Below are positions 37,224 through 46,873 of a stretch of 64,000 nucleotides of DNA, in pieces. The stretch covers positions 186,001 through 250,000 of the forward strand of contig JADJSX010000024.1 in the NCBI GenBank assembly GCA_016711485.1, read 5' to 3'. Every line of letters begins with the position of its first letter. The stretch's first letter is position 1. The stretch comes from Leptospiraceae bacterium (lineage in GTDB: Bacteria; Spirochaetota; Leptospiria; Leptospirales; Leptospiraceae). The notes under the pieces were generated by a model, which had not been told where the DNA came from, ran no database searches, and was given only the letters and a program-made list of their open reading frames with translations. Both the position numbers and the translations under genes were made by a program.

Positions 37224-37945
37224 AATTAGAAGATTTTTCAGTTTGTTTATTTGATATTGAAGGAACTACAACTCCGATTAGTTTTGTTCATGAAGTATTA
37301 TTTCCTTATTCGAAAGAAAAATTATCGGATTTTATATTTAAGGGAAAACTCGACCCAAAAATTGTATCGGAGTTAATAACAGAAAACCGCAAAGATATTC
37401 AGGAAGGTTTTTTTTCAGCACATATACTGGGAGCAGATCATGTTGTAAATCTACCTACTCTTATATCTTATTTGCAATATCTAATTCGGGTAGATCGAAA
37501 AAGCAAACCTCTCAAAGAGATTCAAGGACAAATTTGGAAAGTAGGTTATGATAAAGGCGAGCTAAAAAGCATACTATTTCCTGATGTTCCTGTTTTTTTC
37601 CAAAACTTGGAATATAGACAAATTCAGATTGGAATCTATTCATCAGGAAGTGTTGAAGCACAGAAATATATTTTCAAACATTCAAAGTATGGCGACCTTA
37701 CGAAATATATATCCTTTTACTTTGACACTAACGTTGGAGGAAAAAGAGAAAAGAAAAGTTACGAAGAAATTTCGCGCCAAATTAAAATTAACTCCAATAG
37801 AATTTTATTTTTCACTGATGTAAAAGAAGAAGCAGATGCTGCTCTTGATGCAAATTATTCTGTATGTATATTAGACCGACCTGGAAATAATCCCCAACCA
37901 TCTCACTCCTATCCTACAATACAAAATTTTTCCAACCTAGATTAA
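37220..37945 (+). CDS. mtnC: Acireductone synthase (enolase-phosphatase E1)
   Basis: HAD-family enzyme of the methionine salvage pathway, converting diketo-methylthiopentyl phosphate to acireductone. The 241-residue protein starts with the HAD loop DIEGTTTPISFVHEVLFPYS, has the substrate loop GIYSSGSVEAQKYIF, the Lys in GKREKKSYEEI and the metal-binding FFTDVKEEADAALDA. The other mtn genes are not in the window. Four-base overlap with the MFS gene and a 3-base gap to the next gene. Confidence 0.92.
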   Translation: MKLEDFSVCLFDIEGTTTPISFVHEVLFPYSKEKLSDFIFKGKLDPKIVSELITENRKDIQEGFFSAHILGADHVVNLPTLISYLQYLIRVDRKSKPLKEIQGQIWKVGYDKGELKSILFPDVPVFFQNLEYRQIQIGIYSSGSVEAQKYIFKHSKYGDLTKYISFYFDTNVGGKREKKSYEEISRQIKINSNRILFFTDVKEEADAALDANYSVCILDRPGNNPQPSHSYPTIQNFSNLD

Positions 37946-37948
37946 TTT

Positions 37949-38941
37949 ATGACAAACCAAAACTCTTTAGCTATGAATGAATTTCTTTCTTATAAAGGAA
38001 AGATATTTGAGAAAATGACTCTCGTTCCAAAAGAGGCATCTGTTAGAAACTATTATCGAGTTCATTATGAGAATTCAGAATTGGTATTAAGTATTGATGA
38101 AAATTTTACTTCTACACCATATGCATTTTTAGAAGTCCAGAAATTTTTAAAACAAAATGAAATTCCTGTTCCAGATGTGATTCGTTATAATTTAGATTTA
38201 CATGCTATTCTATTGTCAGATGCCGGCGAAGCGGATTTAACTTCTATTACGGATGACAAGGAGTATATATTAGAATTAAAAAAGTCATTAGACTTCATTC
38301 TAAAATTACAAACTTTAAATCCAATTCCAATTATCGCAGATAAATCTTTTCATTATGAAAAATTAATGTTCGAAGTAAACCATACTTGCACTGGGTATGA
38401 TCGATTTAAAGATACTTATAAAACAGATATTTTGATTACAGGAGAAATGTATGCATTTTTCCAAGAGGCAACTCAGTTTCTTGCCAACTACGACGAAAAA
38501 GTGATTTGCCATCGAGATTATCACGCGCGTAATATCTTGTTAAACGAGAAAGGTGACCAAACAATTATAGATTTTCAAGATATGATGATGGGAACTCCGC
38601 AATATGATTTAGCAAGTTTAGTATATGACGCATATCGTCCGTTGCCACTCAAACTTCGAGAAGAGTTATATAATTATTTTAAAAGTCAATCCCCATATAA
38701 GGGAAAACGATTTAGAGAATATTATTTAACTCAAGCATTGCAAAGATCCTTTAAAGCACTCGGGACTTATTTAGTTCAATTCAACGACAAAAAGAATATT
38801 CGTTTCAAAGAAAGTATTCCCAAAGCACTTGAAAATCTAATGGAGATTTGCCAGTTAGGCGGTTTTCCAGATCAACTTTATGTATTCTTTTTCCTACTCC
38901 ACAAGCGGCTAAAGGAAAATGAGTTATTCAATAAAAAATAA
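37949..38941 (+). CDS. Aminoglycoside-phosphotransferase-like sugar kinase (AmgK/COG3178 type)
   Basis: A 330-residue kinase with the APH fold: catalytic loop CHRDYHARNILL, metal-binding DFQDMMMGTPQYDLASL, and an early ASVRNYYRV. This set, mainly DYHARN and the PxYDLASL tail, is that of the COG3178 type kinases such as AmgK, which phosphorylate N-acetylmuramate or GlcNAc in cell-wall recycling. No partner nucleotidyltransferase (MurU) is next to it. It closes the 34.9 to 38.9 kb operon. Confidence 0.78.
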   Translation: MTNQNSLAMNEFLSYKGKIFEKMTLVPKEASVRNYYRVHYENSELVLSIDENFTSTPYAFLEVQKFLKQNEIPVPDVIRYNLDLHAILLSDAGEADLTSITDDKEYILELKKSLDFILKLQTLNPIPIIADKSFHYEKLMFEVNHTCTGYDRFKDTYKTDILITGEMYAFFQEATQFLANYDEKVICHRDYHARNILLNEKGDQTIIDFQDMMMGTPQYDLASLVYDAYRPLPLKLREELYNYFKSQSPYKGKRFREYYLTQALQRSFKALGTYLVQFNDKKNIRFKESIPKALENLMEICQLGGFPDQLYVFFFLLHKRLKENELFNKK

Positions 38942-39027
38942 ATTGAGATAATAAAAAATTTGTTATTCTCTAGGTTTTTTTTCTTTAATGGGCAAAATTT
39001 CTGTCTAGATTGTAACACAAAGTCGCA

Positions 39028-39654
39028 CTAATTCAACTTAAACCGAATAGGCACAAGTACTTTAACTGTAATTGCTTTACCTTCCAAAAACGAAGGAGAA
39101 AACTTTTTTGACCGATAGGTTTTAATTGCTTCTTCTTCTAAACCAAAACCAAACTTTTTCCCAATAGATCTAACTTGAATTACTTCACCCGTATCAGCAA
39201 TGACTACTTCTAAGGTCATAGCTCCTTCCACACCTGCCGATCGTGCTTCGTCGGTATATTCTGGTTTTACACTTGGGCTTAGATCCACAGGGGCAGTTGC
39301 ACCTGAAAGAATTGCATCCTGTGCTCCGGAGATTCGTGGATCTTCTTGGATTTCTTTCTTAAGTTGATCAGCAAGCTCTACATCGCCATCAGTCGGAGTA
39401 TCAGCTACGTTTTCGGTGATTGCTACAGAATCAACAAATGCTACTTCATCTACAAATTTATCTAGAGAGTTAAATTTTAAATCAGGTGTATACCAAAAAA
39501 ACAATACAAGCAATTGCAATATAGTCGAAATCGTTAAGCCCACATTTAAGCGGTTACGATCAATAAACCTATGAATGATTGCACGCTTAGAACGTCTTGG
39601 TTTTACTTCCGGATTATTAGGATTATTCTCTTTTTCTAATGTTGCCTGCGCCAT
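39028..39654 (-). CDS. TonB-like energy transducer
   Basis: A 208-residue protein with one N-terminal membrane segment (GLTISTILQLLVLFFWY) and a C-terminal TonB domain: SVKPEYTDEARSAGVEGAMTLEVVI, GFGLEEEAIKTYRSKKFSPSFLEGKAITVKVLVPIRF. The middle part is short and acidic rather than Pro-rich. It transmits proton-motive energy from ExbB/ExbD to outer-membrane receptors, such as the one at 24.6 to 27.4 kb. Last gene of the four-gene operon exbB-exbD-exbD-tonB. Confidence 0.88.
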   Translation of the reverse strand: MAQATLEKENNPNNPEVKPRRSKRAIIHRFIDRNRLNVGLTISTILQLLVLFFWYTPDLKFNSLDKFVDEVAFVDSVAITENVADTPTDGDVELADQLKKEIQEDPRISGAQDAILSGATAPVDLSPSVKPEYTDEARSAGVEGAMTLEVVIADTGEVIQVRSIGKKFGFGLEEEAIKTYRSKKFSPSFLEGKAITVKVLVPIRFKLN

Positions 39655-39655
39655 A

Positions 39656-40078
39656 TTAATTTCCTTTTACACCGCCGCCCGCTGAAGTCTGGGTAACTAG
39701 AGAGATACTGAGCGCCCCAGATTCCTTTAACATATCGAATACATTGTCTACTTCATTGTAGGTAAGGTCTTTGTCTGCATGTATTAGGACTTTTAAATCT
39801 GGAGTAGTCGCAAGTTTCGCTCGGACATTATTGATTGCTTCTGCTAGTGGAACTCGCATCGAATTATAATAGACCGTTCGATTTTTATCTGCACTCAAAT
39901 ATATATTTGAGACTTTTTTATTTAACTGCTCTCCGCCTGGAACATCTGGAAGCGCAATTGGCAAATCTGGATCAGAGTCCAATACCGATGTCACCATAAA
40001 AAATACTAAAAGTAAAAATGCAATATCAGCCATGGAGCTTACAGGTATAGACGGATTTGTTTTATTTCTTCTTATCAT
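39656..40078 (-). CDS. exbD: ExbD/TolR biopolymer transport protein (second copy)
   Basis: A 140-residue protein with the N-terminal TM containing the essential Asp in SMADIAFLLLVFFMVTS, followed by a periplasmic domain (IYLSADKNRTVYYNSM, TPDLKVLIHADKDL). It is one base before tonB. It overlaps the first exbD by four bases. Two tandem ExbD proteins are common in Gram-negatives and probably form a mixed or alternative dimer in the ExbB pentamer. Confidence 0.9.
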   Translation of the reverse strand: MIRRNKTNPSIPVSSMADIAFLLLVFFMVTSVLDSDPDLPIALPDVPGGEQLNKKVSNIYLSADKNRTVYYNSMRVPLAEAINNVRAKLATTPDLKVLIHADKDLTYNEVDNVFDMLKESGALSISLVTQTSAGGGVKGN

Positions 40079-40494
40079 TTCTTTTTCCTTACATTAACTT
40101 GGGTAAATCCCCTTAGTTGTACGACGGATAACGCATCTAACATATTCCCATATTTCGTCTCTCCACTTGTAGAGATGATTGCTAATTTTTGAGACAGCTC
40201 TGGAATTTCTAGTTTGTTTAATTCTTCTCTAAATTCCATAAGGGTCTTATAGTATTTTGTTCCTACAGAAACATTTCGGAGAGATACCGTTTCTCCAGTC
40301 ACGATTATTTCAAAGACATTTGAACGTAATACCTGCGTTGGAGGAACATTCTTTCTAGGAAGTTTAATATTTAATCCTTCCTTAACAAAAAACACAGCAG
40401 TCACCATAAAAAATACTAAAAGAAGAAATGCAATATCCGACATAGAAGCCGCTGAAATTTCTTCTAATTCTACTTTTTTCTTTAATTTAATCAT
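40075..40494 (-). CDS. exbD: ExbD/TolR biopolymer transport protein (first copy)
   Basis: A 139-residue protein with Asp in the membrane segment SMSDIAFLLLVFFMVTAVFF, then a periplasmic region with VFEIIVTGETVSLRNVSVG. It starts five bases after the exbB stop and overlaps the next exbD by four bases. Same role as the second copy: couples the proton gradient to TonB. The sequence is distinct enough from the other copy that they likely have separate roles. Confidence 0.9.
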   Translation of the reverse strand: MIKLKKKVELEEISAASMSDIAFLLLVFFMVTAVFFVKEGLNIKLPRKNVPPTQVLRSNVFEIIVTGETVSLRNVSVGTKYYKTLMEFREELNKLEIPELSQKLAIISTSGETKYGNMLDALSVVQLRGFTQVNVRKKK

Positions 40495-40499
40495 TTTCT

Positions 40500-41354
40500 T
40501 TATTTATTAGCGGCTAACGCGCCTTTCTTTCTTAAAAGTTCTTTATAGATTTTGTTTGCCCCTTCTTCCACTTCTGTTGCAAACCCATTAACTTTTCCTG
40601 TTAGAAATTGGTAGAATGACATTGTAGGAATTGCCACAATTAAACCTGCCGCTGTAGTAATTAGGGCTTCTTTAATACCACCCGCTACCACTTTTGCATT
40701 TACTTGATCGGCATTTGCAATTGCATCAAAAGCGTTAATCATACCAGATACAGTTCCCAAGAATCCAATAAGAGGTGCAATTGTAGACACGGAAGCTAAT
40801 ATTGTTAACCCTCTTTCAAGTAATGTAATGACTTCTGCTGCTTCTCTTTCAACCCCTTTTGCAAATAAATCCGGGTCTCCACTCGAAACATCTATTCCAT
40901 CGGAAAGAATCTGTGTAATCCTTTGGTCGCCGTTTTCTTTCAAATGAACTAAAGCTCCATCGTAACCTTTTTCTTCAATACTATCAGAAAGATTTTGATT
41001 GTAACCTTTTGAAACTAGTTTTGTAGTAAAAAAGAAATACAGTCTTTCAAATGCAACTCCAAATCCTACGATAGACGCAAGAGCAAGAGGCCACATTGAC
41101 CAACCACCCACAATAAATAAATCGATCAAACCTGGACTTTTTTTAGGAGCAGACTCGGTAGGTTTTTCAGCATTTGCTGGTTTTGTTTCATTGCTGTCTT
41201 TGGTTTCTACAGTGGTATTGTTTACCGGAGTTTCAGTTGCAGTTTGGGAAAAAAGTGCCGGTGTAAGTAAATATATAAGCGTAAGTAAAATCGCTGTAAA
41301 TGTAAGTGTTCTAACAGCTGTTTTCGGAATTAAAAATTTCATTTGTTTCTCCAC
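40500..41354 (-). CDS. exbB: ExbB/MotA/TolQ proton channel with exported N-terminal extension
   Basis: A 284-residue protein. After a hydrophobic start (residues about 13 to 35, a signal or TM) there is a Thr/Pro/Lys-rich linker of about 40 residues, then the ExbB core: WPLALASIVGFGVAFERLY, ASVSTIAPLIGFLGTVSGMINAFDAIA and EALITTAAGLIVAIPTMSFYQF. The conserved proton-path residues are in these two helices. The long N-terminal extension is unlike E. coli ExbB but occurs in other bacteria. First gene of the operon. Confidence 0.9.
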   Translation of the reverse strand: MEKQMKFLIPKTAVRTLTFTAILLTLIYLLTPALFSQTATETPVNNTTVETKDSNETKPANAEKPTESAPKKSPGLIDLFIVGGWSMWPLALASIVGFGVAFERLYFFFTTKLVSKGYNQNLSDSIEEKGYDGALVHLKENGDQRITQILSDGIDVSSGDPDLFAKGVEREAAEVITLLERGLTILASVSTIAPLIGFLGTVSGMINAFDAIANADQVNAKVVAGGIKEALITTAAGLIVAIPTMSFYQFLTGKVNGFATEVEEGANKIYKELLRKKGALAANK

Positions 41355-41552
41355 ATAGTCTTTTTCCTAAGAAATTTCTTAGTTAATATATGAGCCATTA
41401 TTGCCATAAATGTTACATTTTAATTACAACTAAGTTAAGACTAGGTGCGAAAATACGCTCAAAGACTAGTAAATGAAGAATTTTTAGTAAAAAATAGACA
41501 GATATACCAAAGGCATTTATTAGATTTAGAAATGTTAAATTACTTTTGGCTT

Positions 41553-43385
41553 TCAGTATAAATCCAAATCTAAATTCTCTATTTCCAGAATTTTTAATGC
41601 ATTCGTTGATTGAATCACACCGTCTTTTATTTTATAATCAAAATTCATTGTATTTTCTTTGACTGTTTCTGTAAAATGAGCAACTTTTTGTATTTTTGTT
41701 TTAATAGCTAAGTCCACATCATGGGTAGTAATTAGGACAAATGAATTGGATTTCATTAATTTTTGTAGAATTGCCTTCGATGCAATAAGACGTTCTCTTG
41801 TATTGGTTCCCTTTAACAACTCATCAAGTAATACTAAATATTTTCCTTCTTCTTTGGTTTTATTCAAAATAAATCCAATTCGTTTTACTTCAGCATAAAA
41901 AAAGGAAATACCTTCTTCTAAAGAATCTTCATTCTTAATACTAGACAAAACTTCCAATGGTGGAAACTCCATTTTATCCGCTGAAACTGGTGCACCACAA
42001 AGTCCCAACAATATATTCAAACCAAGCGTACGCAGATAAGTTGTTTTCCCTGACATATTGGAGCCTGTAATAATAAGGCTTTCTCCAAGGTTTAATTTTT
42101 TCAATGGGTTAGAAACACGTCTATCGCGACGAATTAAAGGATGACCCATATTTACCGCAGAGATTCTAGAAAACTTCAAATCAATTTCTGGAAATTTATT
42201 TTCTGGATTGTGAAACTTTAAAATAGCAAAAGGCAAAATGGAATCAATCAGTTCGATATTATCAGAAATAGTTTTGATTCTTTCCTTATATTCCTTTTGC
42301 CATTTAGCCAATGCAGTTAATTGCCATAAGTCCCAGAGGACTAACATGTTCATCGTATAGTGAATGAGTGGTGCATTCTGGATAGATATTCGAGTTATGA
42401 TTTTATCTAAACTTTTAAACATTCTGCTTATTTCTTTTTTGTCTATCATAGAAAAGGATGTAATACTTGCATCAGACTTAATAGATGAACCCGATAAGTA
42501 GGAAGATAGATTTTGAAGGGAAGGGATTTCTTCTTGAATATTCCGAAAGGATTTTAATACATGATTCATTTCCTTTCTATTTAATATAAATAAAATGGTA
42601 TTAATAAAAAAAATACTAAAAAAAACAGAAGGCAAATCTAAAAGAAAAAGGAGAATACTAATAACCCAACTTATTATTACATAAGGTTTATATATCCGAC
42701 TTAAAACTTTCTTAAATTCAAAAAATTTGCTTTGATAATGATACAATGGAGTCAAATTAATCTTATCCGAAATTTCCTCTACATGCGCTTCTTCTAAAAT
42801 ACGTAATATTTTAAGTGGTAGATATTTCTTTGATGAAATTTCTTTTACTAAGTTCTGACGAGATAGAATTTTATCTACGTTTTCAGAATTTAGCCTGAGT
42901 AAATTTTCTAAAAATATTTTTTCGCCGCCTACAGTTTTTGTTGTATTTAAATATGTGAATAATCCGTTTTTACCGGAAACACCTAAGTCTCGATGAAAAT
43001 GATTTTTTAAATCAAATCGATTAATTGCAATATCATAATCATAAAATGTATCCAGATTAAAATCAGAACGAAGAGATTCTCGCTTAATTAAATTTTGGAG
43101 CGATATTAATCTTAACTTAAATAATTCAATTTTTCTATAATAAAAAACAAATCCAACAAAAATGAAAAGAGAAATAAATATAGGTAGCAGATAAAAACGA
43201 TTATCCGTTCGACTAAAATAATAAAGACCCGAGAGAACTAAGAAAATAGTAAAACTAATAAGACGAATGATACTAAGTTGATTTAACTTTTTTTTGACAC
43301 TGGATAGCAGTGTAGTAAGTTTTTGTAGCCTTCTAACTAAAAACTGCGCAGAGGGAGATGTATTATTTATTATCTGAAAACCCAT
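41553..43385 (-). CDS. MutS-related ATPase with N-terminal membrane segments
   Basis: A 610-residue protein. Residues 40 to 90 hold two membrane segments and there is another hydrophobic pair near 235 to 270, so it is membrane-bound. The C-terminal third is the MutS-V ATPase: ITGSNMSGKTTYLRTLGLNILL (Walker A), LVLLDELLKGTNTRERLIASKAIL (Walker B), LITTHDVDLA. The DNA-mismatch domains of MutS are absent. Members of this group are not repair enzymes by known evidence; their function is open. It stands alone, with about 200 bases on either side. Confidence 0.82.
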   Translation of the reverse strand: MGFQIINNTSPSAQFLVRRLQKLTTLLSSVKKKLNQLSIIRLISFTIFLVLSGLYYFSRTDNRFYLLPIFISLFIFVGFVFYYRKIELFKLRLISLQNLIKRESLRSDFNLDTFYDYDIAINRFDLKNHFHRDLGVSGKNGLFTYLNTTKTVGGEKIFLENLLRLNSENVDKILSRQNLVKEISSKKYLPLKILRILEEAHVEEISDKINLTPLYHYQSKFFEFKKVLSRIYKPYVIISWVISILLFLLDLPSVFFSIFFINTILFILNRKEMNHVLKSFRNIQEEIPSLQNLSSYLSGSSIKSDASITSFSMIDKKEISRMFKSLDKIITRISIQNAPLIHYTMNMLVLWDLWQLTALAKWQKEYKERIKTISDNIELIDSILPFAILKFHNPENKFPEIDLKFSRISAVNMGHPLIRRDRRVSNPLKKLNLGESLIITGSNMSGKTTYLRTLGLNILLGLCGAPVSADKMEFPPLEVLSSIKNEDSLEEGISFFYAEVKRIGFILNKTKEEGKYLVLLDELLKGTNTRERLIASKAILQKLMKSNSFVLITTHDVDLAIKTKIQKVAHFTETVKENTMNFDYKIKDGVIQSTNALKILEIENLDLDLY

Positions 43386-43481
43386 AACAATTCAACAATT
43401 CTTACATAAGCCTGAAATAGCGAAACAATTATCAATATTCCAATGCAATCATATTAATTGTAAACTCGTTTGAATTTACAA

Positions 43482-43742
43482 TTAAGCAGCATTGACGTTT
43501 TCGTAATTTTCTACTTCTCTTCTGTAAATTTCGAGGTCAAGTGTGCGAACTAGGCTTCCCAGATCGTTTAGAATCCATCTGTCTACTAGTTTACCACGTT
43601 CTTTGCCTTTGAATTTATCCAAGTATAAATAACCAAAAAGGTCAGTTCCATACTCGTAACTAACGAATCTTCCTTCTTTTTTGCCTGTATTATTAACTAA
43701 TTTGATACACATATGTCTGAAATAATCTATATTTTTGTACAT
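43482..43742 (-). CDS. Small hypothetical protein
   Basis: An 86-residue protein with a mix of charged and aromatic residues (YKNIDYFRHMCIKL, DRWILNDLGSLVRTLDLEIYRREVENYE). No membrane segment or signal. It looks like a real protein by composition and has a clean upstream region, but no family was recognised. It is divergent from the small rightward gene at 43909. Confidence 0.5.
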   Translation of the reverse strand: MYKNIDYFRHMCIKLVNNTGKKEGRFVSYEYGTDLFGYLYLDKFKGKERGKLVDRWILNDLGSLVRTLDLEIYRREVENYENVNAA

Positions 43743-43908
43743 CCTAAATCGGTACAGAAATTGTACAATTATTTTTTTTTAACTCAAGTATTTTTTTATT
43801 AACACGATAGTTATATTAGGGTAACTAGACGCTTCAAGGATGAATGTCGACAACCCTTACAACATATATAGCACACACAATATAATTCAAACACGCACGG
43901 AGGCGGAT

Positions 43909-44109
43909 ATGTATTATTCAGACATGGATGAGAACCTAAAAAGTTCTTTTTCTAAAAACAATTTATCTTACGCAAACCTTACCAGTGAATCTCAACTTCC
44001 AGACTTTGGTCTCAAGGCTCGAGAACTTCTCAACAGCCGGCAAATGCAAAAACTTGCTCGTATTCGCGCAAAACGAATCAAAAACGCTAGGAATTTTATT
44101 AAGGATTAA
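43909..44109 (+). CDS. Small basic protein of unknown function
   Basis: A 66-residue protein starting MYYSDMDENL and ending in a basic helix (LARIRAKRIKNARNF). A strong Shine-Dalgarno GGAGG at 43899 to 43903 sits five bases before this ATG and decides the start; an upstream ATG at 43840 would add 23 residues without an RBS. The basic C terminus could bind nucleic acid. Function unknown. Confidence 0.6.
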   Translation: MYYSDMDENLKSSFSKNNLSYANLTSESQLPDFGLKARELLNSRQMQKLARIRAKRIKNARNFIKD

Positions 44110-44142
44110 TTGCTGAGGCAGCGGGTCGCAACCCGCTGTCTA

Positions 44143-45747
44143 CTATCTAGAAGTAGCAGAAATAATAGACTCTACAATATCTCTTGCTTCATCCATTGAA
44201 TGGGCAACACGTATGTGGTTTTCTAAGCGGGTAATGGTAAATACTTTACGAACGCTGTCTACTATATTTGTGACAATAAATTCACCACCACGTTTACGCA
44301 ACCAACCAACCATTTGGATGAATGCTCCGATTGCAGAAGAGTCGATAAATTTACAATCTGTCAAATCAAAAATGACAAAACGGTAACCGTCTCGCATTTG
44401 TGCTTGGACTGTATTTTTAATATCTGGACATTTATAAAGATCAATATCGCCAATGATTTTGTATTCAAAAATACGATCATGCACATCTACACCACCTGTA
44501 TCGATGATGTCCATACGGCTATAAAGATCAGTTCCTTCAGCCATAAAATGTTTACTTGCTGAAGCGGAATTTTCTCTGAGTTTTACTTCGATATTTTTGA
44601 GACGTTGTAAAATAGGACTTAATACATCAGAAGAAAGTTTTACACTATCTTCCACACGTTCAATAGCGGCTTGTAAAAGAGTGCGTGCCATGGTTGAATC
44701 ATTTTCCTTGATAAGCCTTGCTGCTTTGATTACAGTTTTCGCGGAAGATGTTACCAAACGTTCTACTACTACTTCTTTGTCTGACTCTACTTCTTTATTG
44801 CCTTTGACCAAAGGAACCATTTTATTCATTTTATCTAAACGCATTTTTTCGAAAAGATTGTAAAAAGAAACATCAATCTCGACTAAGTCAGATGAATCCA
44901 TTGGTTTTTCTGCATCAATTTCTAAAGACATAACAATATTACGAGTGTCATCCGCTCTCACGTCACCAGATTGAATGGTAACACTACCATCTTCGTTCAC
45001 CTGAAAAGGATAATCGTTGTAAATCTCAAGCATCTTAACATTAGGAGCAAATTTTAATTTGAGCTCAACTGCTTGGGCGTATAAGGCTCCAATGTCTCCA
45101 AACTCACGAAAGAAAATTTCAGAAGTTTGCTCTGGACTACTTACGTAGTAAAAATTTCCACCACCATTTACGGCAATGTCTCGTAAAGAAGTTTCGTTAA
45201 AGTCTTCTCCAAATCCAATTGTAGTTGTGGAAACGCCGCGTGATACGTGATCACTCGCAATTTGCACAAATTGCAATGGATCTTTTATTCCAAGGGTGGC
45301 CTGACCATCTGTAAGTAAAATAACACGTTTGTATGCATTAGGAATTCCGGCAGACTCAACTGCACGGAGAGTTTGTAACCAACCGCCACTTAAATTAGTA
45401 GACGTTGCTACTTGTATAGAACGAATTTTATCAAGAACTGCTGACTTCTCTTTGAGTTGGATTAGTGGTTGAACAACCTGAACATCAGCTGAATAGGCAA
45501 TCACAGTCAAATAATCATGTCGAGTGAGCCAATTAACCATGGAACAAGCTGCCTCTATAGTAGCCTCCATCTTTTCCCCTTTCATTGACCAACTTTTGTC
45601 AATCGCAAGACCAATTACAAGTGGTTGACGTTGCGGTAAGTGCACCGCGGGAGGGGTTTTCAATTTAATCAACAGATTGTTGATCTGACGGGTTCCATTT
45701 ACTATGCTAGGTTTTTCTAATTTAGCCTCTATTTCCATTCCACACAT
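44143..45747 (-). CDS. VWA-domain protein fused to a STAS (anti-sigma antagonist) domain
   Basis: A 534-residue cytoplasmic protein. Residues about 40 to 220 are a von Willebrand A domain with the metal site DKSWSMKG (D-x-S-x-S), LTDGQATLG and the later TIGFGEDFNETSL. A beta-rich middle and a helical linker (residues about 230 to 415) lead to a C-terminal STAS domain (about 425 to 530): DLTDCKFIDSSAIGAFIQMV has the Ser that is phosphorylated in anti-sigma antagonists. The fusion links a metal-dependent adhesion or assembly module to partner-switch control. No kinase or PP2C phosphatase is adjacent. Confidence 0.85.
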   Translation of the reverse strand: MCGMEIEAKLEKPSIVNGTRQINNLLIKLKTPPAVHLPQRQPLVIGLAIDKSWSMKGEKMEATIEAACSMVNWLTRHDYLTVIAYSADVQVVQPLIQLKEKSAVLDKIRSIQVATSTNLSGGWLQTLRAVESAGIPNAYKRVILLTDGQATLGIKDPLQFVQIASDHVSRGVSTTTIGFGEDFNETSLRDIAVNGGGNFYYVSSPEQTSEIFFREFGDIGALYAQAVELKLKFAPNVKMLEIYNDYPFQVNEDGSVTIQSGDVRADDTRNIVMSLEIDAEKPMDSSDLVEIDVSFYNLFEKMRLDKMNKMVPLVKGNKEVESDKEVVVERLVTSSAKTVIKAARLIKENDSTMARTLLQAAIERVEDSVKLSSDVLSPILQRLKNIEVKLRENSASASKHFMAEGTDLYSRMDIIDTGGVDVHDRIFEYKIIGDIDLYKCPDIKNTVQAQMRDGYRFVIFDLTDCKFIDSSAIGAFIQMVGWLRKRGGEFIVTNIVDSVRKVFTITRLENHIRVAHSMDEARDIVESIISATSR

Positions 45748-45807
45748 ACTACGAACTATAAGAACTTATGCAAGTAGAAATAGATTTATGGAAGAAAAAA
45801 AACTATC

Positions 45808-46473
45808 CTACTCCTCCCTTCTTTTTACCATCCGAAAAGTCCAATAGATCATATTCAAAAAAATTCCCATGAAGATGGTTAGTCCCCAAGTTCTGGGATG
45901 ATCGAATGGGTTTATAAAACGATCCGAAATATCATAGATTAAATTAAATGGCTCGCTAATGATGTCCCAACTATTCCAGCGGAGATAACGCCCAAGATAA
46001 ATTCCGAAACTTCCAATAAATAAAAGGATAACAGAAATTAGGCTAATCCAGATTTGACTCAAAGATTTACGGAGGATTTTTTCAATATCCCAAAGACTTA
46101 AATAACCAAATAAGAGTCCGGTCCAAGCAAACGAAAGAATCAAAATTAAATCAAACCATTTAGGCATAGTAGAATTTAACCTGAGATGGAATAAGTCTGT
46201 TAGGATGTAAGGAGCATTCGGAAAGAATAAAAGCCAAATACCTAAGAGGACAAAGATTGTTATCTTGTATTTCTGAATACGGGGATTTAGAATCACAATA
46301 CTTGTGACTGCCCAAGGAACAAAGGCAAGAAATAAATTCCAATTTAAAAATAAAAACACCTTTGTGTCCGTATAAATAAATCGAAAAATCGAAAATCCAA
46401 AGCACATAATAGAAATAATTCCCATAAAGAGAGTTTCATTAAATCGTTTTTTTTCTTTTAATAATTTTATCAT
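45808..46473 (-). CDS. DUF1361 membrane protein
   Basis: A 221-residue protein with about six membrane segments and the DUF1361 signature: FLNWNLFLAFVPWAV, FFPNAPYILTDLFHL and GIYLGRYLRWNSWDI. Function unknown. It overlaps dgkA by four bases, so it is downstream in the same operon and may act in membrane-lipid or carrier-lipid biology, by context only. Confidence 0.8.
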   Translation of the reverse strand: MIKLLKEKKRFNETLFMGIISIMCFGFSIFRFIYTDTKVFLFLNWNLFLAFVPWAVTSIVILNPRIQKYKITIFVLLGIWLLFFPNAPYILTDLFHLRLNSTMPKWFDLILILSFAWTGLLFGYLSLWDIEKILRKSLSQIWISLISVILLFIGSFGIYLGRYLRWNSWDIISEPFNLIYDISDRFINPFDHPRTWGLTIFMGIFLNMIYWTFRMVKRREE

Positions 46474-46844
46474 AATGTAGATAGTTTAGGAATAAATACG
46501 ATTAATCCAATTACAAATGCAGTTATTGCCCCAACTAAAACAGCCGCTGCGGATAAGTCTTTGATTTTTTTGATTTGTTCATTTTTCTCGGGTGAGATAA
46601 AATCAGCCATATTTTCAATAGCTGAATTTATTATTTCAAGCGCAATTACAAATCCTATTGCAAAAATAATTGCAGTCCATTCTAGACTAGATATTTTAAA
46701 TACGATTCCTGCAATCACAACGCAAATCGCAGCGAATAAGTGAATTCTCGCGTTATGCTCTTCGAGGATAAGAATTTTTAAACCGTTAAGTGCATATATA
46801 AAACTTTTTAGTCTTTTTACAATAGAAAATTTTTCTTTATTCAT
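46470..46844 (-). CDS. dgkA: Diacylglycerol/undecaprenol kinase
   Basis: A 124-residue three-TM kinase: EEHNARIHLFAA (catalytic loop start), EWTAIIFAIGFVIALEIINSAIENMADFI, IKKIKDLSAAAVLVGAITAFVIG. These Glu, Asn and Asp residues form the active site of the DgkA family. Gram-negative members use diacylglycerol and Gram-positive ones undecaprenol; the sequence is of the latter, broader type. First gene with DUF1361. Confidence 0.92.
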   Translation of the reverse strand: MNKEKFSIVKRLKSFIYALNGLKILILEEHNARIHLFAAICVVIAGIVFKISSLEWTAIIFAIGFVIALEIINSAIENMADFISPEKNEQIKKIKDLSAAAVLVGAITAFVIGLIVFIPKLSTL

Positions 46845-46873
46845 AGCCAGTTCAATAATTATTTACCGGTCAA

